From positions 620,001 through 684,000 of the forward strand of contig CM056874.1 in assembly GCA_029876055.1 (NCBI GenBank): DNA of 64,000 nt. Direction: 5' to 3'. Shown piece after piece: positions 22,400 to 33,159 of the stretch. The notes below the pieces were generated by a model. The model did no database searches. It saw only the letters and a list, made by a program, of their open reading frames with translations, and was not told where the DNA came from. Within the stretch, counting starts at the first letter, position 1. Every line of letters starts with the position of its first letter. Both the position numbers and the translations under genes were made by a program. Source of the stretch: Madurella fahalii (Eukaryota > Ascomycota > Sordariomycetes > Sordariales).

Positions 22400-25300
22400 A
22401 TTGAACTATACTCCTCAATCCATTATAGTCGATCTCGATATTAGAGTAGAGATTGATATTATCAGTCTGGAGTTCGTAAAGTAGAGGAAACTCCGATAGA
22501 TCGGGATACAATTACCCCGTATTCGGTTTATAGACCATTATATCGTTAAAGTATTTGGTATTTATAAAGTTCCTTTAGAACTAATAGACTACTAAGGAAT
22601 CACCTAAAGAATATACATTTCTTATACCGCCATTAATCACCCCCTTGTCACAAACAATTCCCCTATTCTTCTTAGGATACCAAGTTTAACATCCTATAAG
22701 ATCTTATTATACCTAGAAGGGAATTTATAGTAGTTTATAACGGAATCGGAGTATATTCGGATTAAAAACCCGAAGAAATTCTTAAAAACATATCGAAGAG
22801 AAGCTTGTATTTACTCCTTAATATAGTACCCAGACGTACCGGAGGCGCTTTTTCCGGAGGAGGAAGAGGAGAATACCCCCCGAAAACCTAAAGACATCCC
22901 TCCTGAAATCTCAAACTTTACGGATATTATAAACTCTAGTAACGCAGATATTCTACCTTCTTTTAAAAGCACTGATCATACTATTGATCTACTCCCCAAT
23001 ACTATTCCTCCTATTAGACCTCTTTACCCTCTGTTACGACATAAACTTTCGATTTTAGAGGAATATCTATACGAAAACCTGGCGAAAGGCTATATTCGTC
23101 TATCCTAGAGTTCAGCTACAAGTCCTATCTTGTTTATCCCAAAGAAAGATAGTACTCTACACTTATATATAGATTACTACGGACTTAACCGGATAACGGT
23201 CAAGAATCGGTACCCTTTACTATTGATCTCAGAACTCTTAGACCGAGCATCCGGAGCAAAGTATTTCACAAAGTTGGACCTAAAAGAGGCATACTACCGG
23301 ATTCGCATCCGAGAAGAAGACGAATAGAAGACGGCTTTCCGCACCCGATACGGTCTATTTAAGTATCTTATTATACCTTTTGGCCTAACAAATACTCCTA
23401 CGACCTTCCAAAATTATATTCAGACTACTTTAGGCGGGCTACTAGACGATTGTTATATATATTATTTAAATAACATTTTAATTTTCTCTCTAGACCGGGA
23501 AACCCATACAACTTACCTCCGACGAATCCTAGATCGCCTGAGATAAGCACAGTTATACTATAAGCCCAATAAGTATTCATTTTATTAAGATAAGGTGGAA
23601 TTTCTAGGTTATATTTTAACTCCCGAAGATATCGGTATAGATTCGGCACAAATTCAGACTATCCAAGATTAGCCTAAACCACAGTCCTATCGAGATATCC
23701 AAGTTTTCTTAAGATTTTGCAATTTTTACCGTCGATTTATTCGAGGTTATTCGGAGATTACATTACCGTTGAGTAATTTGCTAAAGGGGTTACAGAATGG
23801 ACGAAAACCGGGAACCCTCCGGTTAGAGGCCGAAGAGCGTACGGCATTCGCGCGGCTCAAAAGAGCATTTCAAGATACGCCAGTTTTACATCATTTCGAC
23901 CCCGAACTCCCTATTATCATTAAAACAGACGTCTCTGACTTTGCAATAGGAGCTGTCCTATCGTAGGTCCCGAAAGGGGGCCGAAAACGTCCTATTACGT
24001 TCTGGTCAGCGAAGTTTTCTGGACCGGCCTAGGACTATAGAACTCCTGATAAGGAGATAATAGCTATTATAGAAGCCTTTAAGTATTGGCGATACTACGT
24101 TGAAGGGAGTCGCTATAAAGTTACTATATTTTCGGATTACAATAACCTATAAAGGTTTATAAAGCAAAACCGATTAAATAGCCAATAGGCTAGATAGTAT
24201 ATATATCTGGCAGGATTTGATTTCACTATCAAGCATTAGCCTAGGAAGTGAAATCCGGCCGATAGCCCCTCGAAAAGACCAGATTATAAGGACAAAGAAT
24301 GTCCTAATAGACTCGAGTAGATACCTACTTTTGAAAGCAAAATTACTTAGGTAAACCGGATTAGAAAGCTGATTACAGAAAGAAATAAGATTGCCTATTA
24401 TATAGAAGAGAGTAAATTAGCTTATATAAGAAACCCTAGTAAATCAGCCAGTACCCGGGTCGGAAAGACGACCACGGAAGGGGTTAAGAGAGCCTACTGT
24501 ATACCAGAGAATAGCGAAGATACTAGTATATAGGACCCTGGCAAACTAGCTAGTTGGAAACCCGAAATAATAGGTTGTTCCTTAGAAGTCACTGTAGGAT
24601 CGCTAAGTGTTTACCTACTAGGACCTCAGGATTACTAAGAAGCCGATTAACTTGGACGGGAATAGATTGTTACTTGTTAATATACAAGAGAGTACGTTCG
24701 ACTAAAAGCGGTTTATACTGCGGAACTGTCGAAATCTATAAGAGAATTGATCCTAGAGCTGCAAGCTATAGATCCGGTAACTCTGAAAATTAAGGAAAGG
24801 CTGGTGAGTCTAGCCCGAAACTAGAGAGTTTCGCCCGAATAGGTACTTAGATACGAGTAAGAATTACTATATTAAAGACGATTATTCGTCCTAGTAGAGT
24901 AAGCTGTTAAATAGGAGTTACTCTAGCTTTTTTATAACGATCTGTTAACAGGTTATTTTGGTATCGAGAAAACTCTCGAACTATTATAAAGAAAATACTT
25001 CTGGTATAATATGACCAAAGATATTAAAGACTACTGTAGAACCTGCTATACCTACCAAGTCAACAAGATAAGACAGTATAAGCTATATAGATCGCTCGAA
25101 TCGTTGCCAATTCCTATACGACCTTGGAGCGAAATCATTATAGACTTCATTGTAGGTTTTCCTATAGTAAAGAGTCCCGATAGCTCCGAGAAGGATGCAA
25201 TTCTGGTGGTTGTCGATCGGTATATAAAGATAAACCGATTCTTCCTAGTATCTACTACTATTACTAGCTAAGAATTGGCAAAGCTTGTTTATAAAGAGAT

Positions 25301-26195
25301 TGAACTTAAGTATAGCCCTATTGATAGTTACGTTAGTGATCGAGGTTCTATTTTCATATTATAGTTTTAAAGCGATTTGTATTATCTACAAAAGGTATAT
25401 AAGCGGTTTTCGACTACTTTTTACCTGTAAACCGATGGGCAAACGGAGCAAGTAAATCAAATACTTATTTAATACCTCTGTTACTTTGTATACTAAAACC
25501 AAATTACCTAGGTAAATCTCCTCCTAGAAGCAGAATTTGTTGTCAATAGTACTGTCAATTCTACAATTAAGATAAATCCCTTTAAAGTACTAATGGGTTA
25601 TTAACCTCCGATTTCCTGCTATATCGAAGGCGATATATAAGAGAGGAGGATACCTAGTGTAATTGAAAGAATTAAAAAACTTACTGAGCTGAGAAAACAG
25701 TTAGAATAAAATTAGGCTGAAGCTATAGTAGTCCAGAAACAATATTACAACGAGAAGTATATAAAAAAGGAGTTTAAGAATGGAAGTTTGGTATTGTTAT
25801 TAACCTGGAATTTGAGATTCAAGTTACCGAGGAAATTAGTACCCAAGTTCATCAGTCCATTTCGTGTTCTAAACCGAGTCGGATTGCTGGCTTATCGTCT
25901 GGCACTCCCGGACAAGTACAATTATTTATATAATGTATTTCCTGTGTCAATGTTGGAACCGTGGTACAGCCGAAAAGGAGACGATTTGTCCGTGATGCCG
26001 ATACCAGACCTTGAGGACGACGGAGAGTAGGAAGTTGAAGAGATTCGAGACGAGAGAAAATTCTAGGATAAAACCTTCTTTTTAGTCAAATAGGTAGGCT
26101 GGCCCTCAGAGTACAATCAGTAGGTATTAAAGGAGGATATAATAAATATACCTAAGCTGGTATTACAATTCCGAAAAGTACGTAAAAACTAGTGA
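22400..26195 (+). pseudogene. pol of G1 (protease to chromodomain), RIP-damaged
   Basis: All pol segments lie in one frame to 26,195. The RT has KKDSTLHLYIDYYGLNRIT, YFTKLDLKEAYYRIRI and YLNNILIF; both Asp of the YLDD box have become Asn, so the enzyme is dead. RNase H follows (TDVSDFAIGAVLS). The integrase has CRTCYTYQ of the HHCC finger, SEIIIDFIVGFP (first Asp) and SDRGSIF (second Asp). The C-terminal chromodomain (EVEEIRDERKF, FLVKWVGWPSEYNQ-like, with Trp codons now TAG) targets such elements to methylated histone H3 in known chromoviruses. Stops are TAG/TAA in Trp and Gln positions. Confidence 0.88.
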
Positions 26196-26313
26196 AAGCG
26201 CAGGCGATAAGATATTAATTAATATCTACCTATATAAAGCTATATCCCGAGGTATACTAGACGCTAACCCCAACCGAAATACCCTAGAAAAACCCCTAAA
26301 AACAATATAAACC

Positions 26314-27214
26314 TCAGAAAATTGAGGTCGGTACCAGCTCCAAGTCAGGAGCTACCTCCACCTAAACCTGCTAGGCCTCCGCATCCTCTACGTTAGCAGC
26401 GATCTCCTCCTTAACCTTCTTAAGAAAACGGCGTTTAGCGCCCGACCAACCTACGAAACCAATATCGCTAAGCGATAGACGAGCGACAGACCGTACCTCC
26501 TAGACACGTACCTTAGACTCGTATTATAAAAAGTCAGCGATAACTTAGTAGAAATATAGTGATTGAGACTGACGTCGGTATTGCGGCCGCGGTTCCGGCC
26601 AGGGCGGGACGACTGCTACAGGCGGAGTTGGCTATATAGCGCGACTATAGAGCAATATACTATATAAGCTTGCTATCGAGATATTAGCGATTTGCATACG
26701 AAGACAAGCGAGACAAATGTACTTATAGAAGACAGTTTAGTAACACCGGAAATACCGAATTGGCGGCGATAAGCGGTCTCGGCGGTATCGAAAGCCCCGA
26801 CTAGATCTTTAGCGGCGGCAGCGATCTTCTTGCAGCTACGGCGAGACAGTATAGAAATTTGAAGGCGATTACCCTCCTCGTCGAGCTCGCCTTCAGCGTC
26901 CTCTACACGATAATCGACGATAGCACGAGCTACGTCGATAAGGATTATAAGGTCGACGGAGTCGCCAACTATTCCGGTAGTAGCCTGCAATCGTTAGCAA
27001 ATCCCTTACCAATCTACCGAAAATACATATAACTTACCAGCGTATATAACTCTTTCTTTACGTTACAATAGGAGCAACGCAAGGAGGTCGACTACTCGAA
27101 AGAACAGTCAATTGTAAGGACCTCGCCGGAGCGAGGGTTAGTGTTTTTAAGCACCGAGCGAATGCATTTTATGCACGGCGTAACCTCAGCGGCGGAGGCG
27201 GCGAAAACGTCTAT
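26314..27214 (-). pseudogene. Antisense accessory gene of G1 (best preserved copy), putative Cys-pair protein
   Basis: It lies between pol and the 3' LTR, on the strand opposite to gag-pol. The inferred start at 27,214 reads ATA (ATG before a G-to-A change). Exon 1 encodes AASAAEVTPCIKCIRS, then a spaced Cys, then SLRCSYC: two C-x2-C pairs about 35 residues apart, a possible zinc-binding fold. An intron (GTAAGT donor, CTAAC, GCAG acceptor, about 26,990-27,040) joins LYT(L) in frame to ATTGIVGDSVDLIILIDVAR and a long helical, Glu-rich part with no stops for about 100 codons. A further 3' part ends KRRFLKKVKEEIAANVEDAE and a stop at 26,314-26,316. The internal borders between these parts are uncertain. 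The role is unknown. Confidence 0.58.
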
Positions 27215-27240
27215 CGCGACGGAAAAGTAGCCGAAGCGAT

Positions 27241-27310
27241 AACGAGAAGAGAGAGAGAGAGAAAGAGGAAGAGAGAGAGAAAGGGAGAGAGAGGCGAGGA
27301 CGGGCAGCGA
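27241..27310. repeat. Purine-rich GA microsatellite-like tract
   Basis: It consists of GAGAGA/GAAAGA repeats over about 70 bases. On the minus strand it is the pyrimidine-rich leader of the antisense gene; the counterpart in G2 is at about 15,470-15,530. Confidence 0.7.
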
Positions 27311-27405
27311 GCCACACGCAGGAGCAGAGCGAAAAGCGAGCGAAACAACGTATAGAAGAGAGCCTGAAGAAGAAAAGTTTTAGAAAAGGTAGGAGAGGAG
27401 AGGGG

Positions 27406-27413
27406 TATTTATA
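27406..27413 (-). promoter_or_regulatory. TATA box of the antisense gene in G1
   Basis: TATAAATA on the minus strand is followed by pyrimidine-rich sequence, about 190 bases before the inferred antisense start. It is conserved in position in all three Gypsy copies. Confidence 0.5.
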
Positions 27414-27895
27414 CCCGAGGAGAAACAGCCAATGCACGTCTGCAAATTTGCAACTGTATACAAGCCTTGTGATTGAGCAGTCGTACAATCTTCACGCGTT
27501 TTGAAGTTGCGAGGACAACACGTGAATTCGGATGGAAATCCGGACGATTCGGCCGTAATTCGGATCTCAGGCCCGAACCGGGAAAGTGGGACCTCGGAGC
27601 CGCGAATCCCACTACGGCCCGACAACCGGCCGAACTTTTCCCGAAAACCTTCCGACTATAAAACGACTCACTCCTCACCCCAAACCATCGTTTCTCCTTT
27701 CCTACCACACAGCTCGTTGGAGCGGATGGACTGTAAGGTCCACCGGTTCGACACTTATCCATTTACACGGCTACGAACAGCACTCGACATACACCTGATA
27801 TCCACCCGATATCATCCCAAGTCTTACCCCCTAAGTTCAGACGATCCTCAGCAGTAAGGAACCTGAGGACAGGTTCTACAGAGGGGAGGATAATT

Positions 27896-28146
27896 TATAA
27901 CGAGAGTCTCCAGACGAAGGTCAGGAGGACCCGCCGAATGATACTGGATGATATCACGATACAGGATAGATAAGAACCCCGTAAGGGAACTCTCTCACGC
28001 GGGGCACTTCTGATCCGCAAGGATCAGTCTCTGTGTAATTGATAGGAGGCTGTTCACCAAGATATCGCCCGCTGGTCCAGGTCTTTTCGGTATCAAGACA
28101 TCGTGGTCCATCTCCCTCAACGTGTTCCCAGAACAACCCCTTTACA
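27896..28146 (+). repeat. 3' LTR of G1
   Basis: It is 251 bases long. Its first bases are TATAACGAG instead of TGTAACGAG, a RIP-type change of the terminal TG. It differs from the 5' LTR at a small number of positions, mostly transitions. Confidence 0.92.
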
Positions 28147-28151
28147 TTTTT

Positions 28152-29340
28152 ATAGGTAGTCGTTAGCGAAATAGGTATTACTACTATAAATAAAATAAGT
28201 CAAAGGGTTTCTCTAACTGTCTATAGGGTTTAGCTGATTGAAATAAGATAGGGTTGATGTAGGATAGTCATTAGGTTTCGTATATAGCGTCGTTGACTAT
28301 ATATTTCGTTGGTAATAATAGGATAATAACACTCTTTAAGGATAAAATAACGATTTATAGGTTAGGGAAGAACGTAATAAAGGAGAAGAGTAAGAAGGAT
28401 TTCGGGACGAATATTTAGGGGCTTCCTAAGGTTTTCGATACTAGAAACTATACTAAATTTAAGTAGCGAGTTTAACTATTTCTTCCCGAGTCTCTGGTTT
28501 ATTGTAGATATATAAGTCGATATAGTTGCTAATTGCGGATAAAAGCTTCGTATAAAAGGTAAGAGTATAAGCCTTTTCGTCCTATTTCGGGAATTAGGCC
28601 TTAAGAGATTCCAAGTATTAATAAAAGTCTAAGGGAAACTAGTTTTCTTGTTATTTAGTATTATTAAGCTGCTTTATAACAGTAGATTCTTTATCTACAA
28701 GATCTCGAATACAGTTCAGTATCCAATCTTCAAATATTTTCCAGTCGTTTTCGGCCTCTTATCGTACATCTATCAGAAGATTGTTGCAATAACTGTACTA
28801 TCGATTGCAAGGACGTTCTTCTATTCGATCTAAAGCGAAAAGGATCCGGTTTATACCCGTTTTAAACCGTTTCGGGTCTCCTATAAATACTCGCTATAGA
28901 TCTTAGAGCCATTCTAAACGGCGTCGATAGGTAGTATTGTTAGGGAACTGAATCAGATGCTTTACCTTAATCGCCTTTCGGTCCTCATTATAGTCACTAG
29001 AACCTGCTGAAGGAGAACGATATCGCCTACGTTTCGATAAGGATTCGCCTAGTAAGATACCTAGCTTCTGAAGCAAACCCTCTTTTTATTCTCGTAGTTG
29101 TTTTAGCGCTTCCAGTTGCTATATCCGAAGACGGGTTGATTCCAATAGGTTATTATAGTGAGGAGCTTGATACGGAACCCGGGAGTCCGAAAGGGTATAC
29201 GAAGATATGCGAGGTCGAAATCCTGGTGATTCCGACCGATGAAGGCGTATAGGATTTGTAGGTGATTGGGGGGTGTTTTCCCCTAGACTCGACTCTACTC
29301 CCAGCTCACGGGAGGTACTTATTGTAGGTGCCATCTCGGC
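28152..29340 (-). pseudogene. gag of G2, RIP-damaged
   Basis: The minus-strand start at about 29,334 reads MAPTISTSRELGVESS and continues like the G1 gag, with additional stops. It breaks off at 28,152 because of the G1 insertion and resumes as pol at 20,759. Confidence 0.82.
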
Positions 29341-29366
29341 TAACGGTAGAACAGAAGGATCAGAAT

Positions 29367-29617
29367 TGTAAAGGGGTTGTTCTGGGAACACGTTGAGGGA
29401 GATGGACTACGATGTCTTGATACCGAAAAGACCTGGACCAGCGGGCGATATCTTGGTGAACAGCCTCCTATTAATTATACAGAGACTGATCCTTGCGGAT
29501 CAGAAGTGCCCCGTGTGAGAGAGTTCCCTCACGGGGTTCTTATCTATCCTGTATCGTGATATCATCCAGCATCATTCGGCGGGTCCTCCTGACCTTCGTC
29601 TGGAGACTCTCGTTACA
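29367..29617 (-). repeat. 5' LTR of G2
   Basis: It is 251 bases long, from TGTAAAGGGGTTG to CTCTCGTTACA on the plus strand. It is followed by the right AAAAT duplication. Confidence 0.92.
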
Positions 29618-30679
29618 AAAATATCTCTTATCCCGAATTTCTTTAACTTCCTATTCTTTATTATCCTCTAGTTCTAGCAGAGGTATCTGGAACGAATTAT
29701 CTTCTTTTCGATTATATTAAGGTTCTAACAATGATATAAGAAATATATTATATAAATAATCATACTTCTCTGGCAAAGCCAAACAGTAAGCCAATGATCC
29801 AACCTGGTTTAGAATACGAAACAAGCCGATGAATTTCAGTATTAACTTCTTAGGTATCTTACACTTCAAATTCTAGGTAGATAGAAAAATAAAACCTTAT
29901 CTTCTAAACTCCTTTTCTATATAATTTTCGTTATAATATCGCTTTTAGATCGCTACTACTTCCGACTAATTCTGCTCTAGCTATTTTCTTAATTCAGTAA
30001 GTTTTTCTACTCTTTCAATTGCAGTAGGTACCCTCATCCCAATAGTATCACCCTCGATATAATAGAAAACTAGGGGTTAATAACCTATAAAAGCTTTAAA
30101 GGAACTTATCTTAATTATCGTATTAATAGTGTTGTTAATAATGAATTCTACTTTGGGAAGAAGATTCGTCTAGATAACTGGATTCTTATATATAAAATAA
30201 CGAAGGTATTAAATAAGTATTTAATTTACTTATTCTATCTGTCTATCAGTTTATAGGTGAAAAGCGGTTGAAAGGTACCGGTATATTTTCGGAAGGTAAT
30301 ATAGATCGCTCTAGAATTGTGATATAAAGACGGACCTATAATTACTAACGTAACTATTAATAATGCTATACTTAAGTTCGATTTCTCTATAGACTAGCTT
30401 AGCTAACTCTTAGCTAGTAATAGTAGTAGAAACGGAGAAGAATCGGTTTATCTTCATATACCAGTTTATGATTACCAAAATAATGTCCTTTTTAGAATTG
30501 TCTAGAGTATAGATTGCAGGAAAACCTACGATAAAATCTATAGTGACTCTATTTTAGGGTCGTATAGAAATCGGTAACAATTTGAGGGACCTATATAGCT
30601 TGTACTATTATACCTTATTAACTTCGTAGATGTAGTAGGTTCTATAGTAATCCTTTGTATCTTGGTTTATACTATATTA

Positions 30680-31854
30680 GTGTGAGGATCAAGGATCCAA
30701 GGGTAGTAAAACCAGAGTGTCTGGGTATAAGCAGTGCACGCGCAACGTAGGAGTAGAGTGCTCGTTAGGGGTCGAGTGGTGGTCTCATTGAACTCTGCCT
30801 CCCTCCTAAGCTCTGTCTCCCGCCCTCTTTCTTATACCCGTGACAGTATCGCTAGGGTTTACTTCTCTGCTCTGCTGCTTTGTCGTCCTCCTTGCTGGTG
30901 CGCTCCTTCGACGCTCATCTGACGCGCTATTTATGCCATTCCAGCTTAGTGCCGTTATTGCTTCTGAGGCTCGCTTACGCTGCGGCTCCGAGGTTTCCGG
31001 ACCGCGCCTTACGCTGGCCTCGCTCAGCCGGTCCTTACAGAGCCTCCCTCCTTCCGGGCTCCTACTCTCAGGAGCCGCCTGGGCCATATGCTCCTATAAG
31101 CGGTTACCACCCGAATTCCGGCTACCTTAGCCGTGCGCGCGAGCTGCGTAGTTGCCTCTCCCGCATAGCGCCTAAGGCGCTGATAACCGAAGGGTCGCCT
31201 GTACTACTATATTTTCCCCAGCTTTTATACCTACTAGTTGTGTAGGCGCTTGTAGTCCTTGGAATTTACGGGTGCGCTAACGCTGCGGGTTGCAGGCGCG
31301 GGCGCGTCGGGATCGTTGTATCAAGTCGTGCAGTAGTTAATGGAATTGCCTATTATTACTCTCCTACTGGGCTTAACAATAGTGTATGTGCAACGTCAAT
31401 GACTTAGAGGTAGGGGAAAGGGAATTTTTGTTAAGGGAAGGAAGTCGGAGTTGGTGATATAGAAGGGTTGTACTTAGGTTATGTAGTCGTAGTATAGAGG
31501 CAGCTCTGTCCAGGCTCCTGGTAGTTATCCTCGATCTACTATCTCGCTATTCTTTTTATACCGAATTTTACTTCGTCCTAGGAAAAGTGGGCCTAGCCCT
31601 GGCCTTAGGTATAAATAGGCCTTCCCTCCTACTAATTCCTTTCCTCTTTTCTTCTTTACAGTCTTGTATTTGTAGGTTGCGTCCTTCCTGCTCCTCCGTC
31701 TCCTTCTTTCTTACCTATACCTACTATACTCCTTTATCGCTTATATTACGTACTTATAGGCTGATCTACTAACTTGTTGGTAGGTTATAGTAGCTGTTAC
31801 TGCTTTCGCTACGCTGCTCTCGCTCCACTCTCTACGCCCCTTCCGCTTAGTCCG
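30680..31854 (-). repeat. LTR-type and other decayed retrotransposon sequence
   Basis: About 30,690-31,090 is the inverted, diverged copy of the LTR-like repeat at 9064-9470. The part from about 31,250 to 31,854 shows a TATAAATAGGCC promoter-like site near 31,610 with a pyrimidine-rich stretch after it, as in LTR or leader regions, but no recognisable gag or pol. Open frames here are not protein-like. The ends are not defined. Confidence 0.45.
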
Positions 31855-32344
31855 TATTGGGGATAATACAGCACCTCAGTCAAGGGTACGGTACCCGGGA
31901 CACGGCCGCAACGTCTGGAACAGAGCTTCGGCATCTGGAACAGAACTCCGGCACCCGGAATAAGGCCACAACGTCCAGAACAGGGCTCTGGCACCTGGAA
32001 CAGGGCGTTGGCACCCAGAACAAGGTCCAGCATCTCCAAACGCACTATAATCTCACCTGTGGAGCGAAGGAATCTCGTATTCAAATTCCGCCACCATAAT
32101 CTTACGTGAGGAGCGAAGGAATCTCGTATTCAAGGAGATCTTCAAAATCAGCCCTATAGTAAGCAGGTGATCTACAATAAGCCCCCTTTCCAATTATCCC
32201 GAAGGCTGAAACGGCCGACAAGATCAAATCTATAATAACTACGGCTTTCCCTCACTTAGATAGAATTAACAATTAAGCACTTTGAAGTCTTTTCTTCACC
32301 TTCCTTCTTTTCTATCATCCACTGTGTGCCTTACATAATCAACA
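31855..32344 (+). repeat. Second copy of the 495-bp LTR (flanks do not match)
   Basis: It begins TATTGGGGATAATACAGCACC as at 13,547 and ends TTACATAATCAACA, a shorter 3' end. A local duplication of the CGAAGGAATCTCGTATTCAA segment is present (about 32,060-32,135). The flanks GTCCG and CTACT do not match, so this is not a simple solo LTR. It abuts the truncated pogo copy at 32,345. Confidence 0.65.
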
Positions 32345-33159
32345 CTACTTCAATATATTAAAACACCTAATATCAAGTAGCTGAAGTAGATAAGATAAGT
32401 ACGGAGGTATATAAAGTATAATGATGTTGTTTTCTTTATAATAATCTTCAAATTCGAATGAATAGTAGCTCTTATATCTATCAAGGATTAGAAGTCGTTT
32501 TCTACCTATTATATGACTACGAAAGTAATAGTTAAAGTATTTGATCCAATTAAGACTGATCTAGTTATTTATCTAACCGGTCTCCGAGAGATCAACAACC
32601 TAATTGGATAGAAAAAGGCTGTCTCGATACTAACTTTCAAGGTGGACTTTGCCTATAACGACTATATATAGAGATAACATCACTATCTAACCGTATAGCC
32701 TAGATCACCATTGCCTATTCCTGATTACTAGGCTAGATCTTCTTAACCCTTCTATGGCCTTCGGACAAGGTAATAACGAAGGTAGGTGAGATCTAACCTA
32801 TTATAAACTCAGTCTCGTCAAAGTTCTAGATATCTGCTTCGAGGATCCTATATTTCGCGATTGTATTACAAACAAGATTAAACTACGTACCAATTACCTC
32901 TGGATCTTCGTATAGAGTCCTTCAGTAATCGTATAGACGTATCTAACGCGTCTAGAGCTCTAGTTATTGCCGTACGAAATTCAAAGCCTAGCGTTTCCCA
33001 ATACGTGACGCACCACGCGTCATGCATAGCAAGTTAGCTATATCTTCCACTATATCGTAACGTATTTGATAAGCGAGTGCACCAGATAAGCGAATGCATC
33101 ACTTTCTACGCGACGCGCCACCTCCCTACGCAACATCGACTTTTGATACGCAATCCAAG

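Larger units (their letters stand above)
20760..28146 (+). mobile_element. Complete Ty3/Gypsy chromovirus-type element (copy G1) nested in G2
   Basis: It is 7,387 bp long, with 251-bp LTRs at 20,760-21,010 and 27,896-28,146 and a perfect TTTTT duplication (20,755-20,759 and 28,147-28,151). Removing it restores CTCCTTTTTATAGG, which matches its own gag at 22,217-22,230 in reverse complement, so it sits in the gag of a sister copy in the opposite orientation. A purine-rich tract (AGAGGGGAGGATAATT) abuts the 3' LTR. The interior encodes gag, pol and the antisense gene. It is less mutated than G2 in the antisense gene but still has stops in gag and pol. Confidence 0.92.
14362..29617 (-). mobile_element. 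Full-length Ty3/Gypsy chromovirus-type element (copy G2), with a third copy nested inside
   Basis: It is flanked by AAAAT on both sides (14,357-14,361 and 29,618-29,622). The 5' LTR is 29,367-29,617 and the 3' LTR is 14,362-14,868, the latter split by a solo LTR. Gag lies at 28,152 to about 29,340 and pol at about 16,795-20,759, both on the minus strand. They are separated only by the nested copy 20,760-28,146 and its TTTTT duplication. The element also carries the antisense gene at 15,550-16,671 on the plus strand. Numerous TAG/TAA stops make it dead. Without insertions it would be about 7.4 kb. Confidence 0.9.
11622..30678 (-). mobile_element. Old, highly decayed Ty3/Gypsy copy (host of the nested stack)
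   Basis: An old copy in minus orientation can be followed in pieces. These are a decayed LTR (11622-11867), the region with the antisense gene (about 11,870-13,546), chromodomain/integrase end sequence (14,042-14,361) and, after the nested element, integrase sequence (29,618 to about 30,678). Each piece aligns in order with the younger copy at 14,869-18,000. It is truncated in the integrase region at about 30,678, so its RT, gag and 5' LTR are missing. Many transitions separate it from the younger copies. Insertions at 12,334-12,609, 13,547-14,041 and 14,362-29,617 interrupt it. Confidence 0.68.

Noticed and set aside
14869..27895. A giant inverted repeat (arms about 14.9-20.7 kb and 22.2-27.9 kb) as a possible palindromic amplicon
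   Set aside because: The matched target duplications show two sister retrotransposons in opposite orientation, one inserted in the other; no segmental palindrome is needed.
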